From Streptomyces sp. (lineage in GTDB: Bacteria > Actinomycetota > Actinomycetes > Streptomycetales > Streptomycetaceae), in assembly GCF_019510245.1 (NCBI RefSeq), contig NZ_JAEKKT010000154.1, forward strand, positions 38,640-102,639: a stretch of DNA of 64,000 bases. Reading direction: 5' to 3'. Position numbers and translations under genes: made by a program. Shown here piece by piece: positions 1-8,379 of this stretch; position 1 is the first letter of the stretch, and every line of letters starts with the position of its first letter. The notes under the pieces were generated by a model. The model had not been told where the DNA came from. It searched no databases and worked only from the letters and a program-made list of their open reading frames with translations.

Positions 1-133
1 CGTGCCGATCCTGTCCGCGCCGCAGAACCAGCAGTGCGTCGAGAACTCCACCCAGGCCAAGGGCGACGAGCCGCTGTCGCACATCCTGGACGACATCTCC
101 GCGCTGTCCGCGAACGGCACCGGCAACAAGTAG
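1..133 (+). CDS. rodlin family protein, 3' end only
   Basis: This is the last 43 codons of a gene that starts before the window (frame 2, TAG at 131-133). The residues are almost identical to the C-terminus of the complete rodlin at 288-698, differing only in the last few positions (GTGNK against GTANQ). Rodlins are small secreted proteins that help lay down the rodlet layer on Streptomyces aerial hyphae and spores, together with chaplins. It forms a tandem pair with the next gene, about 155 bp apart. The family is inferred from the neighbour, because the signal peptide and N-terminal half are missing. Confidence 0.85.
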   Translation, partial: VPILSAPQNQQCVENSTQAKGDEPLSHILDDISALSANGTGNK

Positions 134-287
134 TCCGGAAGCCCTCCGGGCCCCGGCGCGAGGGCGCCGGTCGGCTGGTCCGACCGCGCTACGCCAATCG
201 GGGCATACCACGCAACCTCGGCGAATCCGGGTAAGTTGACGATCACGCAGCTCCTCCCCGGAGTCCGCCTTTCGAAAGGGAACGAAC

Positions 288-698
288 ATGAAGAAGCTGT
301 GGGCAACCGCGGCCGTCGCCGTCACCGTCGCCGGTTTCGCTGCCACGGCCGCTCCCCAGGCCCTGGCCACCGGCAACGACAACGGCACCACCTCGGCCAG
401 CGGCAACGGCGCCAAGTCGGAGTTCGGCAACTCGGCCACGTTCGGCGACCAGAGCCCGCAGCTCTCGCTGGTCCAGGGCTCGCTGAACAAGCCGTGCGTC
501 GGCCTCCCGGCCAAGGCGAACCTGCAGGGTCTGATCGGTGCGGTCGCCGTCGGCGTCGCGCAGGACGTGCCGATCCTCTCCGCGCCGCAGAACCAGCAGT
601 GCGTGGAGAACTCCACCCAGGCCAAGGGCGACGAGCCGCTGTCGCACATCCTGGACGACATCTCCGCGCTGTCCGCGAACGGCACCGCGAACCAGTAG
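288..698 (+). CDS. rodlin family spore-surface protein
   Basis: The 136-residue secreted protein has the usual rodlin length (about 130 residues). Residues 1-27 form a signal peptide (KK, then an Ala/Val-rich core, then PQALA before the cut). The mature part has family features: a GNG-rich start, the SPQLSLVQGS and NKPC segments, and a Cys-containing NQQCVENSTQAK block near the end. Rodlins are exported and assemble with chaplins into the hydrophobic rodlet layer. A GAAAGGG ribosome site lies just before the ATG. It repeats the partial gene at 1-133, so this is a recent tandem duplicate. A strong terminator follows. The choice between rdlA and rdlB cannot be made from this window. Confidence 0.9.
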   Translation: MKKLWATAAVAVTVAGFAATAAPQALATGNDNGTTSASGNGAKSEFGNSATFGDQSPQLSLVQGSLNKPCVGLPAKANLQGLIGAVAVGVAQDVPILSAPQNQQCVENSTQAKGDEPLSHILDDISALSANGTANQ

Positions 699-713
699 TC
701 CGCAGACGCCGCG

Positions 714-754
714 GGCGGCGGGCCACCGGTTCCCCCGGTGGCCCGCCGCCTTTT
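714..754. terminator. bidirectional hairpin terminator
   Basis: A perfect 16-bp stem (714-729 with 735-750) with a 5-nt loop is followed by TTTT. It sits between the convergent rodlin gene and the acyl-CoA ligase gene and can serve both. Confidence 0.85.
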
Positions 755-756
755 GC

Positions 757-2667
757 TCACTTCCGGTACAGCGCCTCGATCTCGGCCGCGTACCGGGCGG
801 TCACCGCGTGCCGCTTGACCTTCAGGGACGGCGTGAGCAGGCCGTTCTCCTCGTTGAACTCGCCCTCCACCAGGGCGAAGGCACGGATCGACTCGGCGCG
901 GGAGACGGCCAGGTTGGCATGGTCGACCGCCTTCTGCACCTCGGCCCGCATCCGGTCGTCGCGCACCAGCTCGGCGAGCGGGGTGCCCGGCGGCAGTCTG
1001 CGTACGGCCAGCCAGTGGGCGACCGCCTCCGGGTCCAGCGTGATCAGCGCGGCGACGAACGGCCGGTTGTCGCCGACCACCAGGCACTGGCCGACGGGCG
1101 ACCGGCTGCGCAGCCGGTCCTCCAGGACGGCCGGGGAGACGTTCTTGCCGCCGGAGGTGACCAGGATGTCCTTCTTGCGGCCGGTGATGGTGAGATAGCC
1201 GTCCTCGTCGAGGGCGCCGAGGTCGCCGGTCTCGAACCAGCCCTCGTCCGCCAGCACTTCGGCCGTCGCGGCCGGGTTGTTCCAGTACGAGCCGAACACC
1301 ACCGCGCCCTTGATCAGCACCTCGCCGTCCTCGGCGATCCGGACGGCCGTCCCCGGGATCGGCTGCCCCACCGTGCCGGGGCGCGGCGCGAGCGGCGGCA
1401 CGATCGTGGCGGCCGCACTGGTCTCGGTGAGGCCGTAGCCCTCGTAGACGACGATGCCGGCCGCGTGGAAGAACAGGTTGAGGTCGCGGTCGAGCGGTGA
1501 GCCGCCGCTGATGGCGTACCGCATCCGGCCGCCGAGTTCCTTGCGGATCCGGCGGTAGACCAGCAGGTCGTACAGCGCCCAGGCGGCGTACAGGCCGGGC
1601 CCGGGGCCTTTGCCCGTGCCGAGGAACCTGTTGAGATACGCCTCGGCGAACCGCACGCCGATCCGCTCCGCCCGGTCGAAGGAGGCGGCCCGGCCGATCT
1701 TCTCGGCGGTCGCCCGCCCGGTGTCGTGGATCTTCTCGAAGAGGTACGGCACCCCGACCAGGAACGTCGGCCGGAACTCCCGCAGCACGGGCCGCAGTTC
1801 GTCCGGCTTCACGCTCGGGAAGTGACCCATCTCGATGCGGCCCAGCAGGCAGGCGATCTGGAGCGTACGGCCCAGGATGTGGGCGAGCGGCAGGAAGAGC
1901 AGGGTGGACGCGGTCTGGCCGGTGACCGCCTGGAAGACGGGGTGCAGCAGCTCGACCGTGTTGGCGGCCTCGGCGTGCAGGTTGGCGTGGGTGAGGACAC
2001 AGCCCTTGGGGCGGCCGGTGGTGCCGGAGGTGTAGCAGACGGTGGCGACCGTGTCGGGGGTGAGGCCGCCACGGCGTTTGGCCACCTCCTCGTCCGGGAC
2101 CCCCTGGCCGAGGAGGGCGAGGTCGGCGAGCGCGCCGCCGTCGATTTCCCAGATGCGCGGGGGGCCGGAGTGGGAGGCGGTGCCGGTGGTGACCGTTGCG
2201 GTGTGCTGCGCGGTCTCGGTGACGACGTGGCGGGCGCCGGAGTCGCGGACGATCCACTCCACCTGCTCGGCGGAGGAGGTGGGGTAGACCGGGACGGTCA
2301 CACCGCCGGCCGCCCAGACGGCGAAGTCGAGGACCGTCCACTCGTAGCGGGTCCGGGACATCACCGCGACGCGGTCGCCTGCGGCGAGGCCGGCGGCGAT
2401 CAGGCCCTTTGCGGTGTCGGTCACTTGGGTGGCGAAGGCAGCTGCCGTGACGGCGCCCTCGCCGCGGCGGATGGCTGTCGAGTGGGGTGCCTCCGCCGCG
2501 TTGGTGTAGGGGAGGTCCGCGAGGGAGCCCGTCGTGAGCGGAGCGGCGAGGGGCGGGCGGCGCGCCTCCCGCACGACCCCGGCCTCGTCCTTGATGATTT
2601 CGACCTTGCCCCGGTCGGCCAGGTCGGTTCGTTGACGTGCTCGTTTGAGGTCGCTGCGTACGCTCAT
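757..2667 (-). CDS. long-chain fatty acid--CoA ligase (AMP-forming)
   Basis: The 636-residue enzyme of the acyl-adenylate family activates fatty acids with ATP and CoA to acyl-CoA for beta-oxidation or lipid synthesis. Visible motifs: the P-loop YTSGTTGRPKGC near residue 215, GYGLTETSAA in the middle, WFETGDLG, and the C-terminal ITGRKKDILVTSGGKNVSP hinge with the catalytic Lys in the last domain. Length fits the FadD15/FACS group. Start is the ATG at 2667. An inverted repeat CTTACT-4-AGTAAG lies 10 bp upstream and is a good operator candidate for a TetR regulator. It stands alone and converges on the rodlin gene. The chain length used cannot be told from sequence. Confidence 0.93.
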   Translation of the reverse strand: MSVRSDLKRARQRTDLADRGKVEIIKDEAGVVREARRPPLAAPLTTGSLADLPYTNAAEAPHSTAIRRGEGAVTAAAFATQVTDTAKGLIAAGLAAGDRVAVMSRTRYEWTVLDFAVWAAGGVTVPVYPTSSAEQVEWIVRDSGARHVVTETAQHTATVTTGTASHSGPPRIWEIDGGALADLALLGQGVPDEEVAKRRGGLTPDTVATVCYTSGTTGRPKGCVLTHANLHAEAANTVELLHPVFQAVTGQTASTLLFLPLAHILGRTLQIACLLGRIEMGHFPSVKPDELRPVLREFRPTFLVGVPYLFEKIHDTGRATAEKIGRAASFDRAERIGVRFAEAYLNRFLGTGKGPGPGLYAAWALYDLLVYRRIRKELGGRMRYAISGGSPLDRDLNLFFHAAGIVVYEGYGLTETSAAATIVPPLAPRPGTVGQPIPGTAVRIAEDGEVLIKGAVVFGSYWNNPAATAEVLADEGWFETGDLGALDEDGYLTITGRKKDILVTSGGKNVSPAVLEDRLRSRSPVGQCLVVGDNRPFVAALITLDPEAVAHWLAVRRLPPGTPLAELVRDDRMRAEVQKAVDHANLAVSRAESIRAFALVEGEFNEENGLLTPSLKVKRHAVTARYAAEIEALYRK

Positions 2668-2677
2668 GGGGCGTCAA

Positions 2678-2693
2678 CTTACTCGGAAGTAAG
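2678..2693. promoter_or_regulatory. inverted repeat upstream of the acyl-CoA ligase
   Basis: CTTACT, 4 nt, AGTAAG: perfect 6-bp arms, 10 bp before the ATG of the ligase gene. TTACT-n4-AGTAA sites are typical of TetR-family regulators of fatty-acid genes. The regulator is not in the window. Confidence 0.55.
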
Positions 2694-2745
2694 GGGAGGT
2701 CAATGGGTTCGGAGGGTTTGGAGTTCGGGTGCGGGTGAGTGGGGG

Positions 2746-2798
2746 CTGGTCGCGCAGTTCCTCCCCCAGCCTTCGGCCGGGGGTACCCCCAGCGCCCC
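2746..2798. repeat. dispersed repeat copy (GGTCGCGCAGTTCC family)
   Basis: The copy begins with GGTCGCGCAGTTCC and continues into a palindromic part (CCCCCAGCCTTCGGCCGGGG) and CAGCGCCCC. It lies just beyond the stop codon of the VWA gene. Related copies are at 8201, 8329, 17977, 24323 (inside copA), 54097 and 58218. Confidence 0.8.
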
Positions 2799-2810
2799 CG
2801 AAGGGGTGCT

Positions 2811-4292
2811 TCAGCTCGCCTCCTGGATGGCCCTCGCGAGGTCCGCGACGTCCTTGTCCTCCGTCGTCCTTGCCAGCGTTGCGGCGCGGGCCTGGAGCTT
2901 TCCGAGACCCGGGCTCCCCGGCATGTCGTACTCCCCGTCCGCCAGTGCGTCCGCGAAGTAGGCCGCCACCGCCGTTACTTGGAAGCGCGGGGAGGCGGAC
3001 CAGACGCTGTCGTGGAGGGCGTCGGTCTCCATCGAGCCCGTGTTCTCGTGCGGGGTGCGGGTGTCGGGGTCCAGCCAGCGGACCGTGGCCGTCGCGAGGT
3101 GGCCGTCCGTGTGCGGCTTGGTGCGGACGGCGTAGAGGGCGGTGACCGTGTGGCCGGGGCCGATCTCGCCGCCGTCGACCCTGTCGTCGCGGAAGTCCCG
3201 GTCGGCGACCTTGCGGTCCTGGTAGCCGATCAGGTGGAACTCGGCGACCGTGTGCGGGTCGAAGGCCACCTGGGCCTTGGCGTCGCGGGCCACCAGGTCG
3301 ATGTTCTGCGGGAGTTGCCGGCAGAAGACGTCCGCGGCGGTCGCGGTGTCGGAGACGTACACCGTGTGGCCGTCGCCCTTGTCGGCCAGGCGTTCCATGA
3401 GCGCGTCGCCGTAGTCGCTGCCCACGCCGACGCCGAACAGGGTGATGCCGTACTCGCGGCGGTCGCCGTCGATGCGCCGGAGGATGGCGTTCGGGTCGGT
3501 CTCGCCGTCGTTGGCGAGGGCGTCGGAGATCAGGACGACGCGGTTGGTGGCGTTCTTGCGCAGGCCCTCGACGGCGGTGGCGTAGCCGGTCTCGACGCCC
3601 TCGCCGAGGTTGGTGGAGGAGAGTGCCTCGAGGCCGTCGACGGCGTCGTGGATCTCGGCGCGGTGGCCGCCGAGGCGAGTCATCGGGAGGACCGTCTCGG
3701 CGTGTTCGCTGAAGGTGACGAGCGCGACCGAGTCGTCGTCGCGCAGCCGGTCGGTCATCGTGTCCAGGGACTTCTTCGCGAGGTCGAGCCGGCCCGGTTC
3801 GCCCATGGAGCCGGAGACGTCGACGACGAAGGTGAGGGCGGCCGGGGGGCGGGCGCCGGGGTCGTCGTCGGTGGGGCGGGTGGCGAGGCCCACCCGGACC
3901 AGGGACCAGTCCGGCTTGCCGGTGCGGGCGCCGTCGACGGTGACCGTGAAGCCGTTGTGCTCGGGTGTGCGGTAGTCCTGGCGGAAGCTGTTGACGAATT
4001 CCTCGGGCCGGATCGTCGAGGGGTCGGGGCGGCCGCCGTCGGCGAGGGTGCGGCGGGCGTAGCCGTAGGAGGCGGTGTCGACGTCGAGGGCGAAGGTGGA
4101 GAGGTGGTCGGAGGGCGGGGCGGTCTCGTCGCCCTGGGCCGCGGACGGGGCCGGGGCCCCGGTGGCGATCGTGTAGTTCGGGCCGTTCGCGTGGTTCTCG
4201 TCCGCGCCGCAGGCGGTCAGCAGCAGGGTGCCCGCGGTGGTGAGGGCGAGCAGTGCCGCGCACGTCTGTCGTCGGGTCCGGTGTCGGTTCAT
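2811..4292 (-). CDS. VWA domain-containing lipoprotein
   Basis: The 493-residue protein starts with a lipoprotein signal peptide (MNRHRTRR charged start, hydrophobic core, lipobox LTAC at about residues 25-28), so it should be anchored on the outer face of the membrane. An N-terminal von Willebrand-type flanking domain (STFALDVDTASYGYARR) precedes a VWA domain with the metal site DVSGSMGEPGR and a TFSEHAETVLPM strand. The C-terminus is a DUF3520-like segment ending in repeated Ala/Arg helices. This arrangement matches the YfbK family of secreted VWA proteins, whose ligand is unknown. The start fits the lipobox position. An inverted repeat AGTCGACG/CGTCGACT lies in the leader. It is separated by 156 bp from the ABC genes upstream. 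Confidence 0.9.
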   Translation of the reverse strand: MNRHRTRRQTCAALLALTTAGTLLLTACGADENHANGPNYTIATGAPAPSAAQGDETAPPSDHLSTFALDVDTASYGYARRTLADGGRPDPSTIRPEEFVNSFRQDYRTPEHNGFTVTVDGARTGKPDWSLVRVGLATRPTDDDPGARPPAALTFVVDVSGSMGEPGRLDLAKKSLDTMTDRLRDDDSVALVTFSEHAETVLPMTRLGGHRAEIHDAVDGLEALSSTNLGEGVETGYATAVEGLRKNATNRVVLISDALANDGETDPNAILRRIDGDRREYGITLFGVGVGSDYGDALMERLADKGDGHTVYVSDTATAADVFCRQLPQNIDLVARDAKAQVAFDPHTVAEFHLIGYQDRKVADRDFRDDRVDGGEIGPGHTVTALYAVRTKPHTDGHLATATVRWLDPDTRTPHENTGSMETDALHDSVWSASPRFQVTAVAAYFADALADGEYDMPGSPGLGKLQARAATLARTTEDKDVADLARAIQEAS

Positions 4293-4315
4293 CGGTGTGC
4301 CCCCTGTGCCGGTCG

Positions 4316-4342
4316 GAGTCGACGTCCTGACTTGTCGTCGAC
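4316..4342. promoter_or_regulatory. inverted repeat in the leader of the VWA gene
   Basis: AGTCGACG (4316-4323) and CGTCGACT (4335-4342) are perfect 8-bp arms 11 nt apart, 24 bp upstream of the VWA lipoprotein start. It could be an operator or a leader hairpin; nothing else supports a choice. Confidence 0.35.
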
Positions 4343-4448
4343 TGTGACGGCGCAGGGGGCCGGAACGTGCGCCCCGATGCGTTGCGGATGGATCTCGAAG
4401 AGGCCACGGACCATGGGCTCCGAGGCCGGAGGGAGATCGTCCGGTGAC

Positions 4449-5312
4449 CTAGGAGACGATGTCCTTGCGGGCGAAACCGCGGAAGGCCAGCGCGAACAGC
4501 ACCAGGGCGTACGTTATCGAGACCGCCGTGCCCTGGATCATGCCGGACCACTCCAGGTGGGGTTGTACGGCGTCCGCCCAGGCGAACTGCCAGTGCGCGG
4601 GCAGGAAGTCGCGCCAGTGGCCGAGGGCGGTGACCGCGTCCAGGACGTTGCCGACGATGGTCAGGCCGACCGCGCCGCCGACCGCGCCGAGGGGGGCGTC
4701 GGTCTTCGTGGAGAGCCAGAACGCGAGTCCCGCGGTGACCAGTTGGGACAGGAAGATGTACCCGACGACGATCACGAGGCGCTGGGCGGCGGTGGTGGTG
4801 TCGAGGGCGCCGCCGGTGGGGATCTGGAGGGGTCCCCAGCCGTAGGCGGCCGTGCCGACGGCCAGGGCGACCAGCGGCAGCAGGATCATCGCGGCCAGGC
4901 TCAGGCCGAGCGCGACGACCAGCTTGGACCACAGCAGGCGGGCCCTCGGCACGGGTGCCGCGAGCAGGTAGCGCAGGGAGGACCAGCCGGCCTCCGAGGC
5001 GACGGTGTCCCCGCAGAACAGGGCGACCGGGATGACCAGCAGGAAGCCCGCGGACACGAACAGGTTGACCGCGGCGAAGTTGGCACCGGACGCGGTGGCC
5101 GTGTCCAGCAGGGTGACCTGGCCGTTCTCCCTGCCCGGCTGGCCGCCGACGGCGAACGCGATCAGCAGCACGAAGGGCAGTACGGCCAGGATCGCGCCCA
5201 TCACCAGGGTGCGGCGCCGCTTGAGCTGGCGGACCAGCTCGACGCGGAGCGGCAGGGTGCGGCCCGCCCGGTAGCCGGAGGCGACCGCGGCCTTCTCGGT
5301 GAGCGCGCTCAC
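4449..5312 (-). CDS. ABC-2 type transporter permease
   Basis: The 287-residue integral membrane protein has about six hydrophobic helices: one after the basic LKRRR stretch, then others around residues 85-105, 130-155, 165-190, 205-225 and 260-280. This is the layout of ABC-2/NatB-like permeases that work with a separate ATPase. The GTG start at 5312 overlaps the stop of the upstream ATPase fusion by 4 nt (GTGA), so the two are translationally coupled and very likely form one transporter. The substrate is unknown. The large loop between helices 1 and 2 is extracytoplasmic in this family. Confidence 0.88.
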   Translation of the reverse strand: MSALTEKAAVASGYRAGRTLPLRVELVRQLKRRRTLVMGAILAVLPFVLLIAFAVGGQPGRENGQVTLLDTATASGANFAAVNLFVSAGFLLVIPVALFCGDTVASEAGWSSLRYLLAAPVPRARLLWSKLVVALGLSLAAMILLPLVALAVGTAAYGWGPLQIPTGGALDTTTAAQRLVIVVGYIFLSQLVTAGLAFWLSTKTDAPLGAVGGAVGLTIVGNVLDAVTALGHWRDFLPAHWQFAWADAVQPHLEWSGMIQGTAVSITYALVLFALAFRGFARKDIVS

Positions 5313-7957
5313 GCGGAACCTCCGATCAGGGTCAGGAAGGCGTCTTCCAGACGGCGGTGCGGGCCGACGGACGCCACCGGTACGTCGAGCCGGACGAGTT
5401 CGGCGACCAGGCGCGGGGCGCTGCCGCCGGGTTCCATGCGGACGAGCAGGCCGTCGTCCGTGCCGGTCACGGAGGCCACCCCGGGCAGCGCGGCCACCTT
5501 CTCCACGACCGGCTCCTCCAGCGGGGTGCCGGTGCCGACGAGGAGGGTGTCGCCGGAGCCGACGATGTCGGCGACCGGTCCGGCCTGGACGAGCCGGCCG
5601 CGGTCCATCACCACGAGGTGGGTGCAGGACTGCTCGACCTCGGCGAGGAGATGGCTGGAGACGATCACCGTGCGGCCGGCGGACGCGTAGCGGATCATCA
5701 CCTCGCGCATCTCGCGGATCTGCGGCGGGTCGAGGCCGTTGGTGGGTTCGTCGAGGATGAGCAGGTCCGGCAGGCCGAGCATGGCCTGGGCGATGGCGAG
5801 GCGCTGGCGCATGCCCTGGGAGTACGTGCGGACCGCGCGGGCCAGCGCGTCGCCGAGGCCGGCGATCTCCAGGGCCTCCTCGATGTGGGAGTCCTCCGGC
5901 GGGCGCCCGGTGGCCTGCCAGTACAGCTCCAGGTTCTCCCGGCCGGACAGGTGCGGCAGGAAGCCGGCGCCCTCCACGAAGGCGCCGACCCGGGAGAGGA
6001 CGGGGGCGCCGGGGCGGATGGCGTGGCCGAAGACCCGGACCTCGCCGCCGTCCGGCTTGATCAGCCCCATCAGCATGCGCAGGGTGGTGGTCTTGCCCGC
6101 GCCGTTCGGGCCGAGGAGGCCCAGCACCTGGCCTTTCTCCACGCGGAAGGACAGCTCCCGGACCGCGTACCGGTCGGCCGAACCGGCGTAGCGCTTGGTC
6201 AGGTCCGTTATCTCAAGCGGGACTTCGGCGAGCGCCGGGGCGGGGGCCGGGCCGGCGGTGCGGCGGCGGCCGGTGAGCAGCAGGGCCAGGGCGGCCACCG
6301 CGCCGGCCAGCGGCAGCCACCACACCCAGGCGGGCAGCGGTGCGGCGGCCGTGTCCACCCTGGGTGCCGTCGGCACGCTCAGGGGGCTCCTGAGGGAGAC
6401 GGTGTAGGTGGCCGGGGCGGCCGGGGAGGCGTAGCCGAGGTCGGTGGAGGCGAGGACCAGGCGCAGCCGGTGGCCCTTCTGCACCTCGTGGTCGATGGCC
6501 GGGAGGGTGATCGTGACGTCCTTGCCGGCCTTGGCGCCCTCGACGCGGACCGGGGTGACCAGCTGGGAGGGCAGCACCTGCTGGGTACCGTCCGGGCCGA
6601 CGTCGTACACCTTGCCGAAGAGCACGGCGTCGTCGCTGGTGGAGGTGAGGTGGACGGTGGCCGTGGGGGTGCCGGTGATCTGCACGGTGTCGGTCACCGG
6701 TGCCGAGTCGAAACGGGCGTACTGGCCCGGGAAGTCGAGGGAGATGCCGACGCCGAGGGAGGAGAGCTGGGCGAGGCCGCCGGAGCCGCCGAGGCCGGGC
6801 AGCGCGGAGACGCCGGGCGGGCTGGCGCCGGCCGGGTTGGCGACGCGCTGGGTGCCGCCCTTCAGGGTGATGTCCTTCCGGTCGCTCTCCAGGCCGGGGT
6901 AGCTGTCGGCGGTCGCGCCGCGCAGCTGGGCGGCGCCGTCGGTGGAGTCGACGCCGCCGGTGCGGGTGATCCGGAAGGCGGGCCCGGTGTCGGTGGCCTT
7001 GTCACCCTTCAGGTACCGGTCGAACCACGACGTGACCCGGCCCTCGACACGGCTGGTCTCCAGGTCACCGCCGTCGTGACCGCCGGCGATCCAGTCGACG
7101 TCGACGGGGGCGCCGTTGGCCTTGATGGCCTTCGCCGCGGCATCGGACTGGGCGAGCGTGAAGAGTGAGTCGGTCTGCCCTTGGAAGAGCAGCGTCGGCA
7201 CCTTGATGCGGCTGCCGACGGCCGAGGGCGACCGCTCTTCGAGGAGCTTGACCGCGGCGGCGTCCGGCCTGCCCGACTCGGCGACCCGGTCGTACATCGC
7301 GCACAGCTCGGGCTGGAAGTTGGCGCAGCCGCCGCCGGTGTTGAAGAAGATCCCGGCCCACAGCTTCTTGAAGACGCCGTTCGGGAACAGGGCGTCCGCG
7401 AGGTTCCAGTACGTGATGGACGGGGCGATGGCGTCCACGCGGTGGTCGTAACCGGCGGCGAGGAGGGAGATCGCGCCGCCGTACGAGCCGCCCGCCATCC
7501 CGACGCGCGGGTCACCGGCCTTGTCGAGCCGGACCTGGGGCTGCTTCGCCAGCCAGTCGATGAGCCTGGAGACGTCGGCGACCTCGCCCTTCGGGTCGTT
7601 GAGGCCGATCTTCCCGGTGGACCTGCCGAAGCCGCGGGCGGACCAGGTGAGGACCGCGTAGCCGTCGCGGGCCAGGTCCTCGGCCTCGGCGCGCATGTCG
7701 TCCTTGCTGCCGCCGAAGCCGTGGGCGAGGAGGACCGCGGGGCGTCGGCCGGTGCCGGCGGCGGTGAAGAACGAGGTGTCGAGACGCACCCCGTCCACGG
7801 CCATGACCTTGTCGGTCCGGTGCACCGGGGACGGGTCGTCCGAGGCGACGGCCGTCCACGTGCCGGCGCCGCCGAGCACGACGACGGCGGCCGCGGCGGC
7901 CAGCAGCCGCCGCGGCCGCCCGAGCAGCGCTCGCAGGCCGGGGGGTCGAAGATCCAT
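5309..7957 (-). CDS. alpha/beta hydrolase (X-Pro peptidase type) fused to an ABC ATPase
   Basis: The 882-residue protein has two unrelated catalytic parts. After an N-terminal membrane anchor (residues 17-37), residues 47-330 form an S15/CocE-like alpha/beta hydrolase. Its nucleophile elbow is GGSYGG (Ser about 158), with an acidic residue near 263 and a His near 294. A jelly-roll beta domain follows, to about 525, as in X-Pro dipeptidyl peptidases. A second membrane helix (about 544-562) leads to an ABC ATPase: Walker A GPNGAGKTT about 615-623, signature YSQGMRQRLAIAQ, Walker B LLILDEPTNGLD. The topology predicts an outside hydrolase and an inside ATPase. It overlaps the permease gene by 4 nt. 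The fusion is a single uninterrupted frame. The substrate is unknown; release or processing of an exported peptide or ester is an inference. Confidence 0.9.
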   Translation of the reverse strand: MDLRPPGLRALLGRPRRLLAAAAAVVVLGGAGTWTAVASDDPSPVHRTDKVMAVDGVRLDTSFFTAAGTGRRPAVLLAHGFGGSKDDMRAEAEDLARDGYAVLTWSARGFGRSTGKIGLNDPKGEVADVSRLIDWLAKQPQVRLDKAGDPRVGMAGGSYGGAISLLAAGYDHRVDAIAPSITYWNLADALFPNGVFKKLWAGIFFNTGGGCANFQPELCAMYDRVAESGRPDAAAVKLLEERSPSAVGSRIKVPTLLFQGQTDSLFTLAQSDAAAKAIKANGAPVDVDWIAGGHDGGDLETSRVEGRVTSWFDRYLKGDKATDTGPAFRITRTGGVDSTDGAAQLRGATADSYPGLESDRKDITLKGGTQRVANPAGASPPGVSALPGLGGSGGLAQLSSLGVGISLDFPGQYARFDSAPVTDTVQITGTPTATVHLTSTSDDAVLFGKVYDVGPDGTQQVLPSQLVTPVRVEGAKAGKDVTITLPAIDHEVQKGHRLRLVLASTDLGYASPAAPATYTVSLRSPLSVPTAPRVDTAAAPLPAWVWWLPLAGAVAALALLLTGRRRTAGPAPAPALAEVPLEITDLTKRYAGSADRYAVRELSFRVEKGQVLGLLGPNGAGKTTTLRMLMGLIKPDGGEVRVFGHAIRPGAPVLSRVGAFVEGAGFLPHLSGRENLELYWQATGRPPEDSHIEEALEIAGLGDALARAVRTYSQGMRQRLAIAQAMLGLPDLLILDEPTNGLDPPQIREMREVMIRYASAGRTVIVSSHLLAEVEQSCTHLVVMDRGRLVQAGPVADIVGSGDTLLVGTGTPLEEPVVEKVAALPGVASVTGTDDGLLVRMEPGGSAPRLVAELVRLDVPVASVGPHRRLEDAFLTLIGGSA

Positions 7958-8157
7958 GCTTCAACGGTACGGGTATGGACCGACGTCCGACGCCGACGGT
8001 GGGGTGAACCCGGCGCCATCCCCGCGGCGTACGGCGGCGTCCACCTGTACTCCGGGTGCGGTACATCGGGTTGACACGCCCGCCGGACACGAACGCTCAA
8101 CCGCCGCTCCCCCGAGCACCACCACGCACCCGATCCCGCCGCCAACGGCGGACTCCG

Positions 8158-8379
8158 GCGGTGCCGAACCGGGCGGTGGATCCCCGCGGGCCGGTGGGGG
8201 CCGGTCGCGCAGTTCCCCGCGCCCCCGACGTCGGCCACCCGGCCCGGCGCTCACAACCCGCCGCCGCTCCACACAATCCCGCCGCAACGGCGACCAGCCA
8301 TTCGGCGGTGCCGAACCGGGCGGTGGGGGCCGGTCGCGCAGTTCCCCGGGCTCCTGAGGTCGGCCAGCCGGCCCGGCGA
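8158..8379. repeat. two imperfect 149-bp repeat units carrying the dispersed GGTCGCGCAGTTCC element
   Basis: The string CGGTGCCGAACCGGGCGGTG recurs at 8159 and 8308. Each copy is followed by GGGGGCCGGTCGCGCAGTTCCCCG and GTCGGCCA-CCGGCCCGGCG, giving an offset of 149 bp. The second unit runs to the stop codon of the amino-acid permease. The rest of the 7958-8379 gap holds no credible gene. Confidence 0.75.

Noticed and set aside
2674..5690. Very long open frames on both strands (2674-4932 minus, 2739-5690 plus)
   Set aside because: They are shadows of the VWA and ABC genes: Arg/Gly/Pro/Val-rich, no domain, caused by high third-position GC.
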